DNA of 64,000 bases, from contig CAYNEM010000007.1 in the NCBI GenBank assembly GCA_964396265.1, positions 62,001 through 126,000 on the forward strand, written 5' to 3'. The DNA comes from EA-27 sp964396265. Its GTDB lineage: Archaea > Thermoplasmatota > Thermoplasmata > RBG-16-68-12 > EA-27. Shown here in pieces: positions 49,643 through 59,043 of this stretch. Every line of letters begins with the position of its first letter. Position 1 is the stretch's first letter. The notes beneath the pieces are model-generated. The model was not told the DNA's origin. It saw only the letters and a list, made by a program, of their open reading frames with translations, and made no database searches. The position numbers were made by a program, and so were the translations under genes.

Positions 49643-51003
49643 GCGGCTTCCTGATCGACCTTTACGGGTGGTCGTACGCGCTGGCGGACTTCTCGCTCTG
49701 GCTGGGGAGCCTGCCCGTCCACGGGATCGCCGCCATCTCGAACGCCGCCACGGGTTCGGTCCCGCCCCCGCTCCAGGGGACCCTCGCGTTCCTCGACAGC
49801 GAGCCCCTGACCGCATTCCTCGCAATCATCATCGAGATCAATATCATGCTGATTTGGGCCGCGACCTTGCACTTGTTCACGGTCATGTGGATCGAGCGCA
49901 AGCTGTACTCGCGCCTCCAGGACCGTCGCGGGATCATGATCGGCCTGGGCTCGTTCGACTTCCTGGCCCGTCTGCTGGGCCGCATCCCCCTCGTGGGGCG
50001 ACCGTTCCGGAGGCCGAGCCACCTCGGAACCGGCTATCTTCAGAACCTCGCAGACGGCATCAAGCTGATCCAGAAGGAGGTCATCACGCCGGACCGCGCG
50101 GACAAGTGGATGTTCCACGTCGCCCCCGTGATGATCGCGTTCTCCACGCTCATGGCGTTCGTCGCCCTCCCGTGGTCCGACGGGATGTGGATCATGGGGT
50201 CAAAGGAGATGCGCCTGGTTGGCGGCGTGAGCCAGCTGGTGCCCGTGAACCCGTTCGGCATCCTCTTCATCCTGGCGGTGTTCTCGATCGCGCCGCTCGG
50301 CATCCTGATCGCGGGCTGGGCCTCGAACAACAAGTACACGCTCATCGGGGGGATGCGCGCCGCCGCGCAGCTCATGTCCTACGAGATCCCCCTCGCCCTC
50401 TGCGTCATCGCGGTCGTCGTTTTCTCGGGGACGCTCGATCCGTTCGAGATGGTGCGGCAGCAGAGCGAGACGTTCCGATTCGGACCGTGGTCGATCGACT
50501 TTCTACCGAACTGGCGGGTCTTCAACCCCCTCCTGTGGATCGCGTTCGTCGTGTTCTTCATCAGCGTCATCGCGGAATCGGAGCGCATCCCCTTCGACAT
50601 CCCCGAGGCCGAGGCGGAGCTCGTGGAGGGGTGGACGACGGAATACAGTGGGATGCGGTTCGGACTGGTGTTCGCGTTCAAGTGGCTCCGCGCGCTGGTC
50701 GGCGCTGGCCTGATCGCGATCCTGTTTCTCGGCGGATGGTCGGGTCCCGACACTTTCGTGACGCTCAACGCACCGAACCTCATGGACCTCTCGAAGACGT
50801 ACCTGATCCCGATCCTCCCCCAGGAGTTCTGGTTCACCGTACGCGTGTACATCATCTTCATCGTGTTCGTGTGGATCGGCTGGTCCGTCCCGCGCATACG
50901 GATCGACCAGATCCTGAACATCGGTTGGAAGTGGCTCGTGCCCCTCTCGCTCCTCTCAATCCTAATGGCGGTGGCCGCACGCGCGTGGCTGGGGGGCTTC
51001 TGA
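49639..51003 (+). CDS. nuoH: complex I subunit NuoH
   Basis: 454 residues, longer than the common 330-350, with about nine to ten helices. Conserved blocks: WIERKLYSRLQDRRG, the quinone-chamber loop with LADGIKLIQKEVITPDRADKW, ASNNKYTLIGGMRAAAQLMSYEIPL, and IAESERIPFDIPEAEAELVEGWTTEYSGM. An N-terminal extra 60-70 residues with an additional helix is seen. GTG start in GTGA overlap with nuoD. nuoJ follows after 1 nt, so nuoI, usually between H and J, is absent. Confidence 0.94.
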   Translation: MSGFLIDLYGWSYALADFSLWLGSLPVHGIAAISNAATGSVPPPLQGTLAFLDSEPLTAFLAIIIEINIMLIWAATLHLFTVMWIERKLYSRLQDRRGIMIGLGSFDFLARLLGRIPLVGRPFRRPSHLGTGYLQNLADGIKLIQKEVITPDRADKWMFHVAPVMIAFSTLMAFVALPWSDGMWIMGSKEMRLVGGVSQLVPVNPFGILFILAVFSIAPLGILIAGWASNNKYTLIGGMRAAAQLMSYEIPLALCVIAVVVFSGTLDPFEMVRQQSETFRFGPWSIDFLPNWRVFNPLLWIAFVVFFISVIAESERIPFDIPEAEAELVEGWTTEYSGMRFGLVFAFKWLRALVGAGLIAILFLGGWSGPDTFVTLNAPNLMDLSKTYLIPILPQEFWFTVRVYIIFIVFVWIGWSVPRIRIDQILNIGWKWLVPLSLLSILMAVAARAWLGGF

Positions 51004-51004
51004 G

Positions 51005-51277
51005 ATGGTGGAGGCGGACGTGGTCGCGTTCCTCGTCCTGAGCGCGCTCGAGATCCTCTCGGCGGTCATGGTCGTCACGTCGCGGAAGCTCGTCCACAAC
51101 GTGTTCTGGCTCCTGATGACCCTCCTGGTGATCGCCGGCATCTACGTCCTGTTCCGCGCGGAGCTGATCGCGCTCATCCAGATCGTCGTCTATGCGGGCG
51201 CGGTCCCCGTCCTGTTCCTGTTCGGCATCATGCTCACGCGTCGAAAGATCATGGAGGCGCCGCATGAATCCGAGTAG
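51005..51277 (+). CDS. nuoJ: complex I subunit NuoJ, N-terminal half
   Basis: 90 residues with three helices: VVAFLVLSALEILSAVMVVTSRKLVHNVFWLLMTLLVIAGIYVLF (in parts) and the conserved AELIALIQIVVYAGAVPVLFLFGIML with the pi-bulge-region Tyr-Ala-Gly. It matches the first three helices of NuoJ; the remainder is in the next gene. A split NuoJ is also known in archaeal F420H2 dehydrogenase operons. Overlaps the next gene by 14 nt in a different frame. Confidence 0.9.
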   Translation: MVEADVVAFLVLSALEILSAVMVVTSRKLVHNVFWLLMTLLVIAGIYVLFRAELIALIQIVVYAGAVPVLFLFGIMLTRRKIMEAPHESE

Positions 51278-51593
51278 GGGCGAGCGGTTTGCGCGTTGGG
51301 TGCTCGGCCGGGGCCTCATGGCCCTCGCGGTCGTCCTCCTGATGGCGGTGATGACGGCCTCTTTCCTCAACGTCCCATGGCCAACGCCTCCGGCCGAGTG
51401 CGGCGGGGATCTCTGCGAGATCGTGATCGCGGAAGGCGAGGAGGGACGGATCGTGCCCGCGGACCAGTCCCTCACGAAGTCCCTGTTTGGCCCTTATGCG
51501 ATCCTCGTGCTCCTCAGCGCGCTCGTCCTGGCGGCGTGCATGATCGGCGGCGTCTACCTCGCGAAGATGGAAGGGGGTGCCCCGCCCCCATGA
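51264..51593 (+). CDS. nuoJ: complex I subunit NuoJ, C-terminal half
   Basis: 109 residues with two helices, ALAVVLLMAVMTASFLNVPW and GPYAILVLLSALVLAACMIGGVYLA, the latter the typical last helix of NuoJ (LFxxYxLPFExxSxLLLxAMIGAI-like). Between them is a 45-residue hydrophilic outward loop with two cysteines (ECGGDLCE) that may be disulphide-linked. ATG at 51264 inside the previous gene; the stop overlaps nuoK's ATG as ATGA. Confidence 0.85.
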   Translation: MNPSRGERFARWVLGRGLMALAVVLLMAVMTASFLNVPWPTPPAECGGDLCEIVIAEGEEGRIVPADQSLTKSLFGPYAILVLLSALVLAACMIGGVYLAKMEGGAPPP

Positions 51594-51892
51594 TCCCCTT
51601 GGAGTACGAGATCATCCTGTCCGCGGCGCTCTTCGTCATCGGCGTCTACGGCGTGCTCACGCGGCGCAACGGCATCGTCGTCCTCATGTCGATCGAGATC
51701 ATGTTCAACGCGCCGATCCTGAACTTGGTCGCGTTCTCCGCGTACACGAACAATGCGGCGGGCCAGATGTTCGCGCTCGTCGCGATCGCCCTCGCCGCCG
51801 GCGAGGCGGCCGTCGGGCTGGCGCTCTTCCTCGTCCTCTACCAGGCCCACGGGACCGTCGACCTGTCCCGCGTGCGCCTGCTGAGGTGGTGA
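51590..51892 (+). CDS. nuoK: complex I subunit NuoK
   Basis: 100 residues, three helices, normal length. The conserved membrane glutamates lie in VLMSIEIMFNAPILNLVAF and AIALAAGEAAVGLALFLVLY. Antiporter-like small subunit related to MrpC. Coupled to both neighbours by overlaps or minimal gaps (1 nt to nuoL). Confidence 0.95.
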   Translation: MIPLEYEIILSAALFVIGVYGVLTRRNGIVVLMSIEIMFNAPILNLVAFSAYTNNAAGQMFALVAIALAAGEAAVGLALFLVLYQAHGTVDLSRVRLLRW

Positions 51893-51893
51893 C

Positions 51894-53969
51894 GTGCTCG
51901 AGTACGCGTGGCTCATCATCGCCCTTCCCCTCCTCAGCTTCGTCGTCTCCGGGACCGTCGGCCGGTACGCTGGGAAGCACGTCGGATGGATCACGGTCGG
52001 GAGCATCGCGGGTTCCTTCGGGGTCGCCCTCCTGGTCCTGGTCCAGGTCCTCTCGGCGGGGGCCGTCGGCGGCGAGTACCGCCCCCAGATCGTGAAGGGG
52101 ATCGTATGGATCGAGGGCTTCGAGTTCAACCTGCTTATCGACAACCTCTCCGCGTGGATGCTCGTGCTCGTCTCCCTCCTCAGCACGCTCATCGCGCTCT
52201 ACTCGATCGGCTACATGAAGGACGAGGAGGGCAAGCCGCGGTACTTCGCGGAGATCAGCCTCTTCGTGGCCGGGATGCTCGGCACGGTGAGCGCGGACAA
52301 CTTCCTGCAGCTCCTGGTCTTCTGGGAGATCATGGGCCTGTGCTCGTACCTCCTCATCGGGTTCTGGTACCACAAGCCCGAGGCTGCGAGCGCCGCCAAG
52401 AAGGCGTTCCTCGTCACGCGCCTCGGCGACGTGCTCTTCCTGATCGGCGTGGCCGTGATCTTCGTCGTCTTCGGCACGGTGGAGTTCGAGGGCATCCAGA
52501 CCGCGATCGCGACGCAGTTCGGGGCAGGAACTCTCGACTTGCGGATGATGACGGTCATCCCGCTGCTGCTCTTTGGCGGCGCGATCGGCAAGAGCGCGCA
52601 GTTCCCCCTCCACGTGTGGCTCCCGGACGCGATGGAGGGGCCGACGCCCGTGTCCGCCCTCATCCACGCCGCCACGATGGTCAAGGCTGGTGTCTACCTC
52701 GTCGCGCGGTCGTTCATCTTCCTCGTCCCGATCGACCCGGGTACCGGGGTCGTGATCGAGGAGGTGGTCCCCTGGAACGCGATCCTCTTCATCGCGGTCA
52801 TCGGCGGCTTCACGGCCTTCTTCGCCGCCACGATGGCGCTCGCGAACCACGACATCAAGCGCGTGCTCGCGTTCTCGACGATCTCCCAGCTCGCGTATAT
52901 GTTCTTGGGCCTCGGCGCCGGGGCGTGGTTCCTCGCCGAGCAGGGCGCGGGCGCCAGCACCGCCGGGTTCAGCGCGGCGATGTTCCACCTCACGAACCAC
53001 GCGTTCTTCAAAGCCCTTCTGTTCCTCGCCGCCGGCTCCGTGATCCACGCCGTCCACACCAACGACATGCGGAAGATGGGAGGCCTGCGGAAGCACATGC
53101 CGATCACCGCAACGACGATGCTCCTCGGCTCGCTCGCCCTGGCGGGCTTCCCGGGGTTTAGCGGCTTCTGGTCAAAGGACGAGATTCTTAAGATCACCTT
53201 CGAGGTGGGCGGGGCGAACACGATTTTCCTGATCCTGTGGATCCTCGGCGTGGTGACCGCGTTCATGACCGCGTTCTACGCGTTCCGCCTATGGTTCATG
53301 ACGTTCGGGGGCAAGTTCCGCGGACACCACGAGGGGCACGTCCACGAAAGCCCGCGCGTGATGACCGTTCCCCTGATGATCCTGGCGGTGTTCACGATCG
53401 GGAGCGGCGCCCTCGCGTTCCTCACGAACGGATGGTCGAACTTCGTGTTCTACGGACACGCGCACGAGGAGCTGCCGACCGCCAGCTTGGCGGGGGCGCC
53501 CCTCCTCGCCGGGATCTCCATCGCCGTGGCCCTCGGCGGAATCGTGCTCGCGTTCCTCGTGTATTCCCGCCAAAGCATTCCCGCGGAACGGTTCACGCGG
53601 AGCGCGGTCGGCGCGCGCCTCCACCGCCTGCTCCTCAACCGCTACTACATGGACCGTGCGTACGACAACATGGCGGCGCATGGGGTCTCCGGCATCTCGC
53701 GAGCCATCGACTGGTTCGACCGGAAGGTGGTCGACGGCGTCGTGAACGGCATCGGTCGGGGGACCTTGCGCTTGGCGGCGGCGAGCGACAAGTTCGACCG
53801 CACCGCAATCGACGGCGCGGTGAACGCGCTCTCCATGTCGACCGTCCGTTCGTCGTTTGCGCTTCGGCAGCGCCAGACGGGCCGGGTCCAGAACTACGCG
53901 GCCGTCGTCGTCCTCGGCCTCACCGCGCTGATCCTCCTCGCCGTGGTCGTGCGCATGCTCCTCAGGTGA
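51894..53969 (+). CDS. nuoL: complex I subunit NuoL
   Basis: 691 residues, antiporter-like proton-channel subunit with the lateral helix. Conserved: YSIGYMKDEEGKPRYFAEISLFV, WEIMGLCSYLLIGFW (channel Glu), GKSAQFPLHVWLPDAMEGPTPVSALIHAATMVKAGVYL (channel Lys, read in parts), DIKRVLAFSTISQLAYM. The C-terminal third includes the amphipathic lateral-helix region and a charged stretch of about 90 residues before the final helix (VVVLGLTALILLAVVVRMLL). GTG start. Confidence 0.95.
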   Translation: MLEYAWLIIALPLLSFVVSGTVGRYAGKHVGWITVGSIAGSFGVALLVLVQVLSAGAVGGEYRPQIVKGIVWIEGFEFNLLIDNLSAWMLVLVSLLSTLIALYSIGYMKDEEGKPRYFAEISLFVAGMLGTVSADNFLQLLVFWEIMGLCSYLLIGFWYHKPEAASAAKKAFLVTRLGDVLFLIGVAVIFVVFGTVEFEGIQTAIATQFGAGTLDLRMMTVIPLLLFGGAIGKSAQFPLHVWLPDAMEGPTPVSALIHAATMVKAGVYLVARSFIFLVPIDPGTGVVIEEVVPWNAILFIAVIGGFTAFFAATMALANHDIKRVLAFSTISQLAYMFLGLGAGAWFLAEQGAGASTAGFSAAMFHLTNHAFFKALLFLAAGSVIHAVHTNDMRKMGGLRKHMPITATTMLLGSLALAGFPGFSGFWSKDEILKITFEVGGANTIFLILWILGVVTAFMTAFYAFRLWFMTFGGKFRGHHEGHVHESPRVMTVPLMILAVFTIGSGALAFLTNGWSNFVFYGHAHEELPTASLAGAPLLAGISIAVALGGIVLAFLVYSRQSIPAERFTRSAVGARLHRLLLNRYYMDRAYDNMAAHGVSGISRAIDWFDRKVVDGVVNGIGRGTLRLAAASDKFDRTAIDGAVNALSMSTVRSSFALRQRQTGRVQNYAAVVVLGLTALILLAVVVRMLLR

Positions 53970-53973
53970 TCTT

Positions 53974-55533
53974 GTGACGATCCCGTTTCTCACGCTGCTC
54001 GTCTGGCTCCCGTTCCTCGGGTTCCTCGCCACGATCCTCATCGGTTCCACGCAGAAACGTGCGCGTTGGATCGCACTCTCGGTGTCCCTTGCCGACACGG
54101 TCCTCGCCACACTGCTCGTGGTCACGTTCGTGACCGGCTGGCTCGACGCGTGGCTTCCGGCCTCCGCGGGCTGGGTGGGCGGCCCCGAGTTCCGGTACGC
54201 GGAGGAATACAACTGGGTGCCGAGCCTCGGCATCTCGTACGTCATGGGGGTCGACGGCCTCTCGCTCGGCCTCGTCCTGCTCACGCCCCTCCTCACGACG
54301 CTCGCGATCGCCTTCAGCTGGGACAAGGACTACCGCCCGAAGGCCTTCTTCGGCCTCCTCTTGCTCATGGAGTGGTCAATCCTGGGCGTGTTCCTCACGC
54401 TCGACTTCTTCCTCTTCTTCGTGTTTTGGGAGCTCGTCCTCATCCCGATGTTCTTCCTGATCGGGATCTGGGGAGGGCCGAACCGTCAGTACGCTTCGAT
54501 CAAGTTCCTGATCTACACGCACGTCGGCTCCGTGATCATGCTCCTGAGCATCTTCGCGATGTATCTCACGCTCCAGGGGCCCGCCCATCTCGGGTACCGG
54601 ACGTTCAACATGATCCGCATCTCGGAGTACATGGGGGGCCCTGGGGGCTCGACGCTCCTCGCTGCCTTCCAGGTCCCCGTGTTCCTCGCCTTTCTCTTCG
54701 GGTTCATGGTGAAGCTTCCGAGCGTCCCGTTCCACACGTGGCTGCCGGACGCGCACGTCGAGGCACCGACGGCGGGGTCCGTGATCCTGGCGGGCCTCCT
54801 GCTGAAGATGGGCGGGTACGGGATCTTCCGGATCGCCCTGCCCATGCTGCCGGACGCCGCGCACGACCTGTGGTGGGTCATGGCGATCTTCGGCGTCGTC
54901 TCCATGATCTACGCGTCCCTCATCTGCCTCTCGCAGGTCGACCTCAAGAAGCTCATCGCGTACTCTTCCATCGGACACATGGGCTTCGTCCTCCTCGGCG
55001 CCGCGAGCCTGCACCCCATCGGCATCCAGGGAGGCATCTTCCAGCTGTTCAACCACGGCATCATCACCGCCGCGCTGTTCATGCTTGCGGGCACGATCAA
55101 GCACAACGCGGGGACGCGGGACATCCCGAAGCTTCGCGGGCTGTCGAAGGACATGCCGAAGTACTCCCTCATCCTCATGATCTCGTTCTTCGCGTCCCTC
55201 GGCCTGCCCGGGCTGAACAGCTTCGTGTCCGAGTTCATGGTGTTCGCGGGCGCATACAGCGGCGACCCGTTCCAGGCGTACCGCGCCCTCATCCTGGTCC
55301 CGCTGCTGGCGATCGCGATCACGGGCGCGTACTACGTGTGGACGATGCAGAAGATGGTGTTCGGGACCCCGAACGAGGCGCTCGGCCCGCTGCACGACCT
55401 GAAGCGGAAGGAGGTCGTGGTCTACTCCATCCTCATCTTCCTCATGTTCGCGGTCGGGTTCCTGCCCGCCTTGTGGCTCGGGTTCCTCGAAGGGCCGAGC
55501 ACCTACATCGCGGGCGTCTTGGGGGGGCCCTAG
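53974..55533 (+). CDS. nuoM: complex I subunit NuoM, first copy
   Basis: 519 residues, 14 helices. NuoM blocks: GISYVMGVDGLSLGLVLLTPLLTTLAIAFSW, FFVFWELVLIPMFFLIGIWGG (channel Glu), KLPSVPFHTWLPDAHVEAPTAGSVILAGLLLKMGGYG (split here), DLKKLIAYSSIGHMGFVLLG. GTG start 4 nt after nuoL. A second NuoM follows immediately, with similar blocks but clear divergence, so this is an old duplication. Confidence 0.95.
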   Translation: MTIPFLTLLVWLPFLGFLATILIGSTQKRARWIALSVSLADTVLATLLVVTFVTGWLDAWLPASAGWVGGPEFRYAEEYNWVPSLGISYVMGVDGLSLGLVLLTPLLTTLAIAFSWDKDYRPKAFFGLLLLMEWSILGVFLTLDFFLFFVFWELVLIPMFFLIGIWGGPNRQYASIKFLIYTHVGSVIMLLSIFAMYLTLQGPAHLGYRTFNMIRISEYMGGPGGSTLLAAFQVPVFLAFLFGFMVKLPSVPFHTWLPDAHVEAPTAGSVILAGLLLKMGGYGIFRIALPMLPDAAHDLWWVMAIFGVVSMIYASLICLSQVDLKKLIAYSSIGHMGFVLLGAASLHPIGIQGGIFQLFNHGIITAALFMLAGTIKHNAGTRDIPKLRGLSKDMPKYSLILMISFFASLGLPGLNSFVSEFMVFAGAYSGDPFQAYRALILVPLLAIAITGAYYVWTMQKMVFGTPNEALGPLHDLKRKEVVVYSILIFLMFAVGFLPALWLGFLEGPSTYIAGVLGGP

Positions 55534-55534
55534 G

Positions 55535-57070
55535 ATGGCTCTCCCCTATCACCTGACGATCCTTCTGTTCTTCCCCGCGATCGCGGCAATCGTCACGGTC
55601 GTCGGCGGCAGGAACGAGCGGGTCGCGAGGTGGCTCGGGACTGGGCTCTCCCTCGTCCCACTGGCCCTCAGCTCGTACCTGGTGTTCGCCTTCCTCTTCG
55701 CGCGAGGGGACCTCGTTTCCGAGTCCGTCACGGGACGGATGGGCACCCAGACGTACTACGCATGGGAGCAGGGGTCCTGGATCCCGCAGATCGATGTGGA
55801 CTACCGCCTCGGTGTCGACGAGCTGTCGATCTTCCTCGTGTTCCTCACGACACTCCTCACGACGCTCGCGCTGGCGTTCAGCTGGGGCGAGCACCACCGC
55901 GTCCGCGAATACTACGCGATGTTCCTATTCATGGAGACCACGATCCTCGGCGTCTTCCTCTCCCTGGACTTCTTCCTGTTCTTCATCTTCTGGGAGGCGG
56001 GCCTCGTCCCCATGTACTTCGTCATCGCCGTGTGGGGCGGCCCCCGCAAGCGGTACGCGGCGATCAAGTTTTTCCTGTTCACACAGGCCGCGTCGCTCCT
56101 CGTGCTCCTCGGCATCTTCGCGATGTACTTCTACAGCTCGCCGAACACGTTCGACATGACCGCGTTGATCGCAAACAACCCGACGTTCGGCGCGGTGCCC
56201 GCGATCGCGGCCCTCGTCTTCCTCGCCTTCCTCGTCGGGTTTGGCACGAAGCTCCCCACGTGGCCCCTGCACACGTGGTTGCCCGACGCCCATGTCGAAG
56301 CGCCCACGGGCGGCTCCGTCCTGCTCGCAGGCATCCTGCTGAAGCTCGGCGGCTACGGACTCTTCCGCGTGAACTGGCAGATGATGGTTGATACAGCCGT
56401 GGAATGGTGGTGGCTCGTCGCCGCCCTCGGGATCATCTCGATCGTGTACGGGGCGTTCGTGTGCCTCGCCCAGGACGACCTGAAGCGCCTCGTCGCGTTC
56501 TCGTCCATCAGCCACATGGGATTCGTCACCCTCGGGTTTGCGGCGGGCGCGTTCCTGTCCGGATCGCAATCGCCCGGCGGCGAGCTCGCGTTCGCCGGCG
56601 CGGTGTTCATGATGTTCGCCCACGGCCTCGTGAGCCCGGCCCTGTTCATGGTCGCGGGCGCGCTCGGCCACACCCTCGGCACGCGGAACATCAGCGAGCT
56701 TGGCGGCATCGCGAAGAAGATGCCCACGATGACGACGTTCGTCATGATCGCCTTCCTCGCGTCCCTCGGCCTTCCGGGCCTCGTCGGCTTCGTCGCGGAG
56801 TTCACCATCTTCCTCGGGGTCTGGGCGGCCTGGGGGTACGCGATCCTGATCCCCATGATGGCCGTGGTGATCACCGCCGCATACTTCCTGTGGGCCGCCC
56901 AGCGCTCGTTCTTCGGGCCCCTCAATCCGAGGTGGGAGGGAGCGAAGGACGCGCACGGCTTTGAGGTCGCACCGCTGGCGGTGCTGAGCGTCCTGTTCGT
57001 GCTCTTCGGCATCCTGCCCATGATCTTCTTCGGGCCGATCCTCGAATGGACGCGCGCGGTGCTCCCGTGA
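55535..57070 (+). CDS. nuoM: complex I subunit NuoM, second copy
   Basis: 511 residues, 14 helices, a second full NuoM: YRLGVDELSIFLVFLTTLLTTLALAFSWGE, FIFWEAGLVPMYFVIAVWGG, KLPTWPLHTWLPDAHVEAPTGGSVLLAGILLKLGGYG (in parts), DLKRLVAFSSISHMGFVTLG. The channel Glu and Lys are kept, so it should pump. Starts 1 nt after the first nuoM stop. Two NuoM per operon fits a '2M' complex I with an additional antiporter-like module. Confidence 0.94.
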   Translation: MALPYHLTILLFFPAIAAIVTVVGGRNERVARWLGTGLSLVPLALSSYLVFAFLFARGDLVSESVTGRMGTQTYYAWEQGSWIPQIDVDYRLGVDELSIFLVFLTTLLTTLALAFSWGEHHRVREYYAMFLFMETTILGVFLSLDFFLFFIFWEAGLVPMYFVIAVWGGPRKRYAAIKFFLFTQAASLLVLLGIFAMYFYSSPNTFDMTALIANNPTFGAVPAIAALVFLAFLVGFGTKLPTWPLHTWLPDAHVEAPTGGSVLLAGILLKLGGYGLFRVNWQMMVDTAVEWWWLVAALGIISIVYGAFVCLAQDDLKRLVAFSSISHMGFVTLGFAAGAFLSGSQSPGGELAFAGAVFMMFAHGLVSPALFMVAGALGHTLGTRNISELGGIAKKMPTMTTFVMIAFLASLGLPGLVGFVAEFTIFLGVWAAWGYAILIPMMAVVITAAYFLWAAQRSFFGPLNPRWEGAKDAHGFEVAPLAVLSVLFVLFGILPMIFFGPILEWTRAVLP

Positions 57071-58650
57071 TCGACTGGCTCGTGCTCCTCCCCGTGATCG
57101 TCCTCGCGTCGTGCGCCCTGCTCCTTTCGCTCCTCACGTTCGTCGTGAAGCGTCCGGCGATCCTGTGGGGCGTCGCGACGGGCGGCCTCCTCCTCGCGAT
57201 CCTCCTCACGGTCGACATGATGGGCCTCTCGTGGTCGCGGCTCCTCGGCCTCGACCTCTGGCCCGTCCCCGGTGCCGGCGATTCCGGGGCCCTCCCGTAC
57301 CTCAAGCTCGATGTCGACAGGTTCGCCCTCTTCTTCGACCTCGTCTTCCTCACCGTCGCGCTCCTCGCGATCCTCGCGTCGCGGTCGTACCTGAAGAAGG
57401 ACGAGCCGCACCAGGCGGAGTACTACGCCCTCCTTTTCTTCGCGCTCGTGGGCATGATGCTCACCGCCGCCGCGACGGACCTCTTCGTGCTGTACCTCGC
57501 GTTCGAGCTGTCGTCGCTGAGCACGTTCACGCTCGTCGCGTTCCGGAAGCGGGACAAGCGCGCAACGGAGGCGGCCCTGAAGTTCTTCCTCATCGGCGCG
57601 ATCAGCAGCGCGATCATCCTCTTCGGCATCTCGATCATCTACATCGTCGCCGGCGGCATCGATCAGGCGGCCCTTTCGATGGACCTCGACTGGCTCCGAG
57701 GGACGCTCACGTCGGGGTCGCTCGCCGCCTCGGGCTTGGAACCCCCGTTCATCGTGGCGGTGGTCTTCCTTCTCGCCGGCTTCGGCTTCAAGGTCGCGAC
57801 GGTCCCGTTCCACATGTGGGCGCCGGACGTGTACGAGGGCTCGCCGACGACGATCAGCGCGTTCCTGTCGGCGGGGTCGAAGAAGGTCGGCGTCGTCGCG
57901 ATGTTCAAGGTGTTCCTCGTCGCGCTCCTGGCGGTGCAGGTCGACTGGCTGTTCGCGGTCGCCGTCCTCGCCGTCGTGACGATGACCGTCGGGAACGTGC
58001 TCGCGATCCCCCAACGGAACATCAAGCGGATGCTCGCGTACTCCAGCATCGCTCACGCGGGGTACATCCTCATCGCGATCGTCGTCGGGGGGCTCGCGGT
58101 GCAAAACGATCCGCGGTCTCTGGAAGCCGCTTCGTACGGCCTCGCCGGTGGCCTGTTCCACGTCTTCACGCACGCCCTCATGAAGGCAGGGGCGTTCCTA
58201 GTCGTCGCGGCTGCGGCGGTGATGTTCATCGGGGAGGACCTGGACAGTTGGAGAGGCCTCGGCAAACGGAGCCCGTTCCTCGCGTTCGCCATGGTCGTCT
58301 TCCTCCTATCCCTGGCTGGCATCCCGCCGTTTGGCGGCTTCTTCAGCAAATTCGTGCTTTTCTCCGGCGCCGTCTTCGCGGCCGATCCGGCGATCCCTGG
58401 CGGCAATCCGTGGTTCTTGTGGCTCGCGGTCGCGGGGGTGCTGAACAGCGCACTTTCGCTGTACTATTACGCGCGGGTCATACGGTACATGTACATCCTG
58501 GATCCCACGGACCCCACGCCCGTGGAGCCGCCGCAGTCCATGAATCTCGCGATCGCGATCGCGGTGATCGGCGTATTCCTGACGGGCCTGTTGGCGCAGC
58601 CCCTCATCCAGTACATGCAAGCGGCAGCCAGTGGATTCCTGGCGCCCTAA
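57067..58650 (+). CDS. nuoN: complex I subunit NuoN
   Basis: 527 residues from the GTG at 57067, which overlaps the nuoM stop as GTGA; an ATG at 57046 is possible. NuoN marks: LYLAFELSSLSTFTLVAF (channel Glu), GFGFKVATVPFHMWAPDVYEGSPTTISAFLSAGSKKVG (in parts), NIKRMLAYSSIAHAGYIL, GIPPFGGFFSKFVLF. Last gene of the operon; a toxin-antitoxin pair converges from the right 2 nt after its stop. Confidence 0.95.
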   Translation: MIDWLVLLPVIVLASCALLLSLLTFVVKRPAILWGVATGGLLLAILLTVDMMGLSWSRLLGLDLWPVPGAGDSGALPYLKLDVDRFALFFDLVFLTVALLAILASRSYLKKDEPHQAEYYALLFFALVGMMLTAAATDLFVLYLAFELSSLSTFTLVAFRKRDKRATEAALKFFLIGAISSAIILFGISIIYIVAGGIDQAALSMDLDWLRGTLTSGSLAASGLEPPFIVAVVFLLAGFGFKVATVPFHMWAPDVYEGSPTTISAFLSAGSKKVGVVAMFKVFLVALLAVQVDWLFAVAVLAVVTMTVGNVLAIPQRNIKRMLAYSSIAHAGYILIAIVVGGLAVQNDPRSLEAASYGLAGGLFHVFTHALMKAGAFLVVAAAAVMFIGEDLDSWRGLGKRSPFLAFAMVVFLLSLAGIPPFGGFFSKFVLFSGAVFAADPAIPGGNPWFLWLAVAGVLNSALSLYYYARVIRYMYILDPTDPTPVEPPQSMNLAIAIAVIGVFLTGLLAQPLIQYMQAAASGFLAP

Positions 58651-58652
58651 CC

Positions 58653-59039
58653 CTAGTAGGTCTCAACCGCCAGACCAGGGATTCGCGCGAACACATGGTC
58701 CCGGGTGAGAAGTCTCTGGCCGTGCCGTTTCGAGACAGCTGCGATGAGCAGGTCGATGGCGCTCACGGGCTCGCCGCGGGCCAGAAGCTCGGCGCCGAGG
58801 CGGCCCGCCTCCTCGCAGGCCTCCATGTCTGCGTCGAGGAGGACGAGTGAACCCAGGAGGGCGCGCGTCCGCGCGAGCTGTGCCCCTCCGGCACGGTAGG
58901 CACCCACTAAGAGTTCGGCCGCCGCCAAGCTGGTCACGCACTTTGGTTCCCCGGACTCCTCCAGCTCTTTCGCCTTCAGTAGTGCTCCGGGGGTGCCCTT
59001 GCGTAGGTCGACCAGGAACGAGGTGTCGAGGCTGACCAC
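58653..59039 (-). CDS. vapC: PIN-domain ribonuclease toxin VapC
   Basis: 128 residues. PIN-domain acidic residues are seen in VSLDTSFLVDL (Asp5), SLAAAELLVGAY (Glu), and SAIDLLIAA with the late LLTRDHVFARI (Asp). Ribonuclease toxin paired with the upstream VapB. The GTG start lies 4 nt after the antitoxin stop. Chromosomal VapBC pairs are common in archaea and often lie at operon junctions. Confidence 0.88.
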   Translation of the reverse strand: MVSLDTSFLVDLRKGTPGALLKAKELEESGEPKCVTSLAAAELLVGAYRAGGAQLARTRALLGSLVLLDADMEACEEAGRLGAELLARGEPVSAIDLLIAAVSKRHGQRLLTRDHVFARIPGLAVETY

Positions 59040-59043
59040 GCCA

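Noticed and set aside
56353..58173. 606-codon minus-strand frame opposite nuoM/nuoN
   Set aside because: Glu/Arg-rich antisense of membrane-protein codons, no family features.
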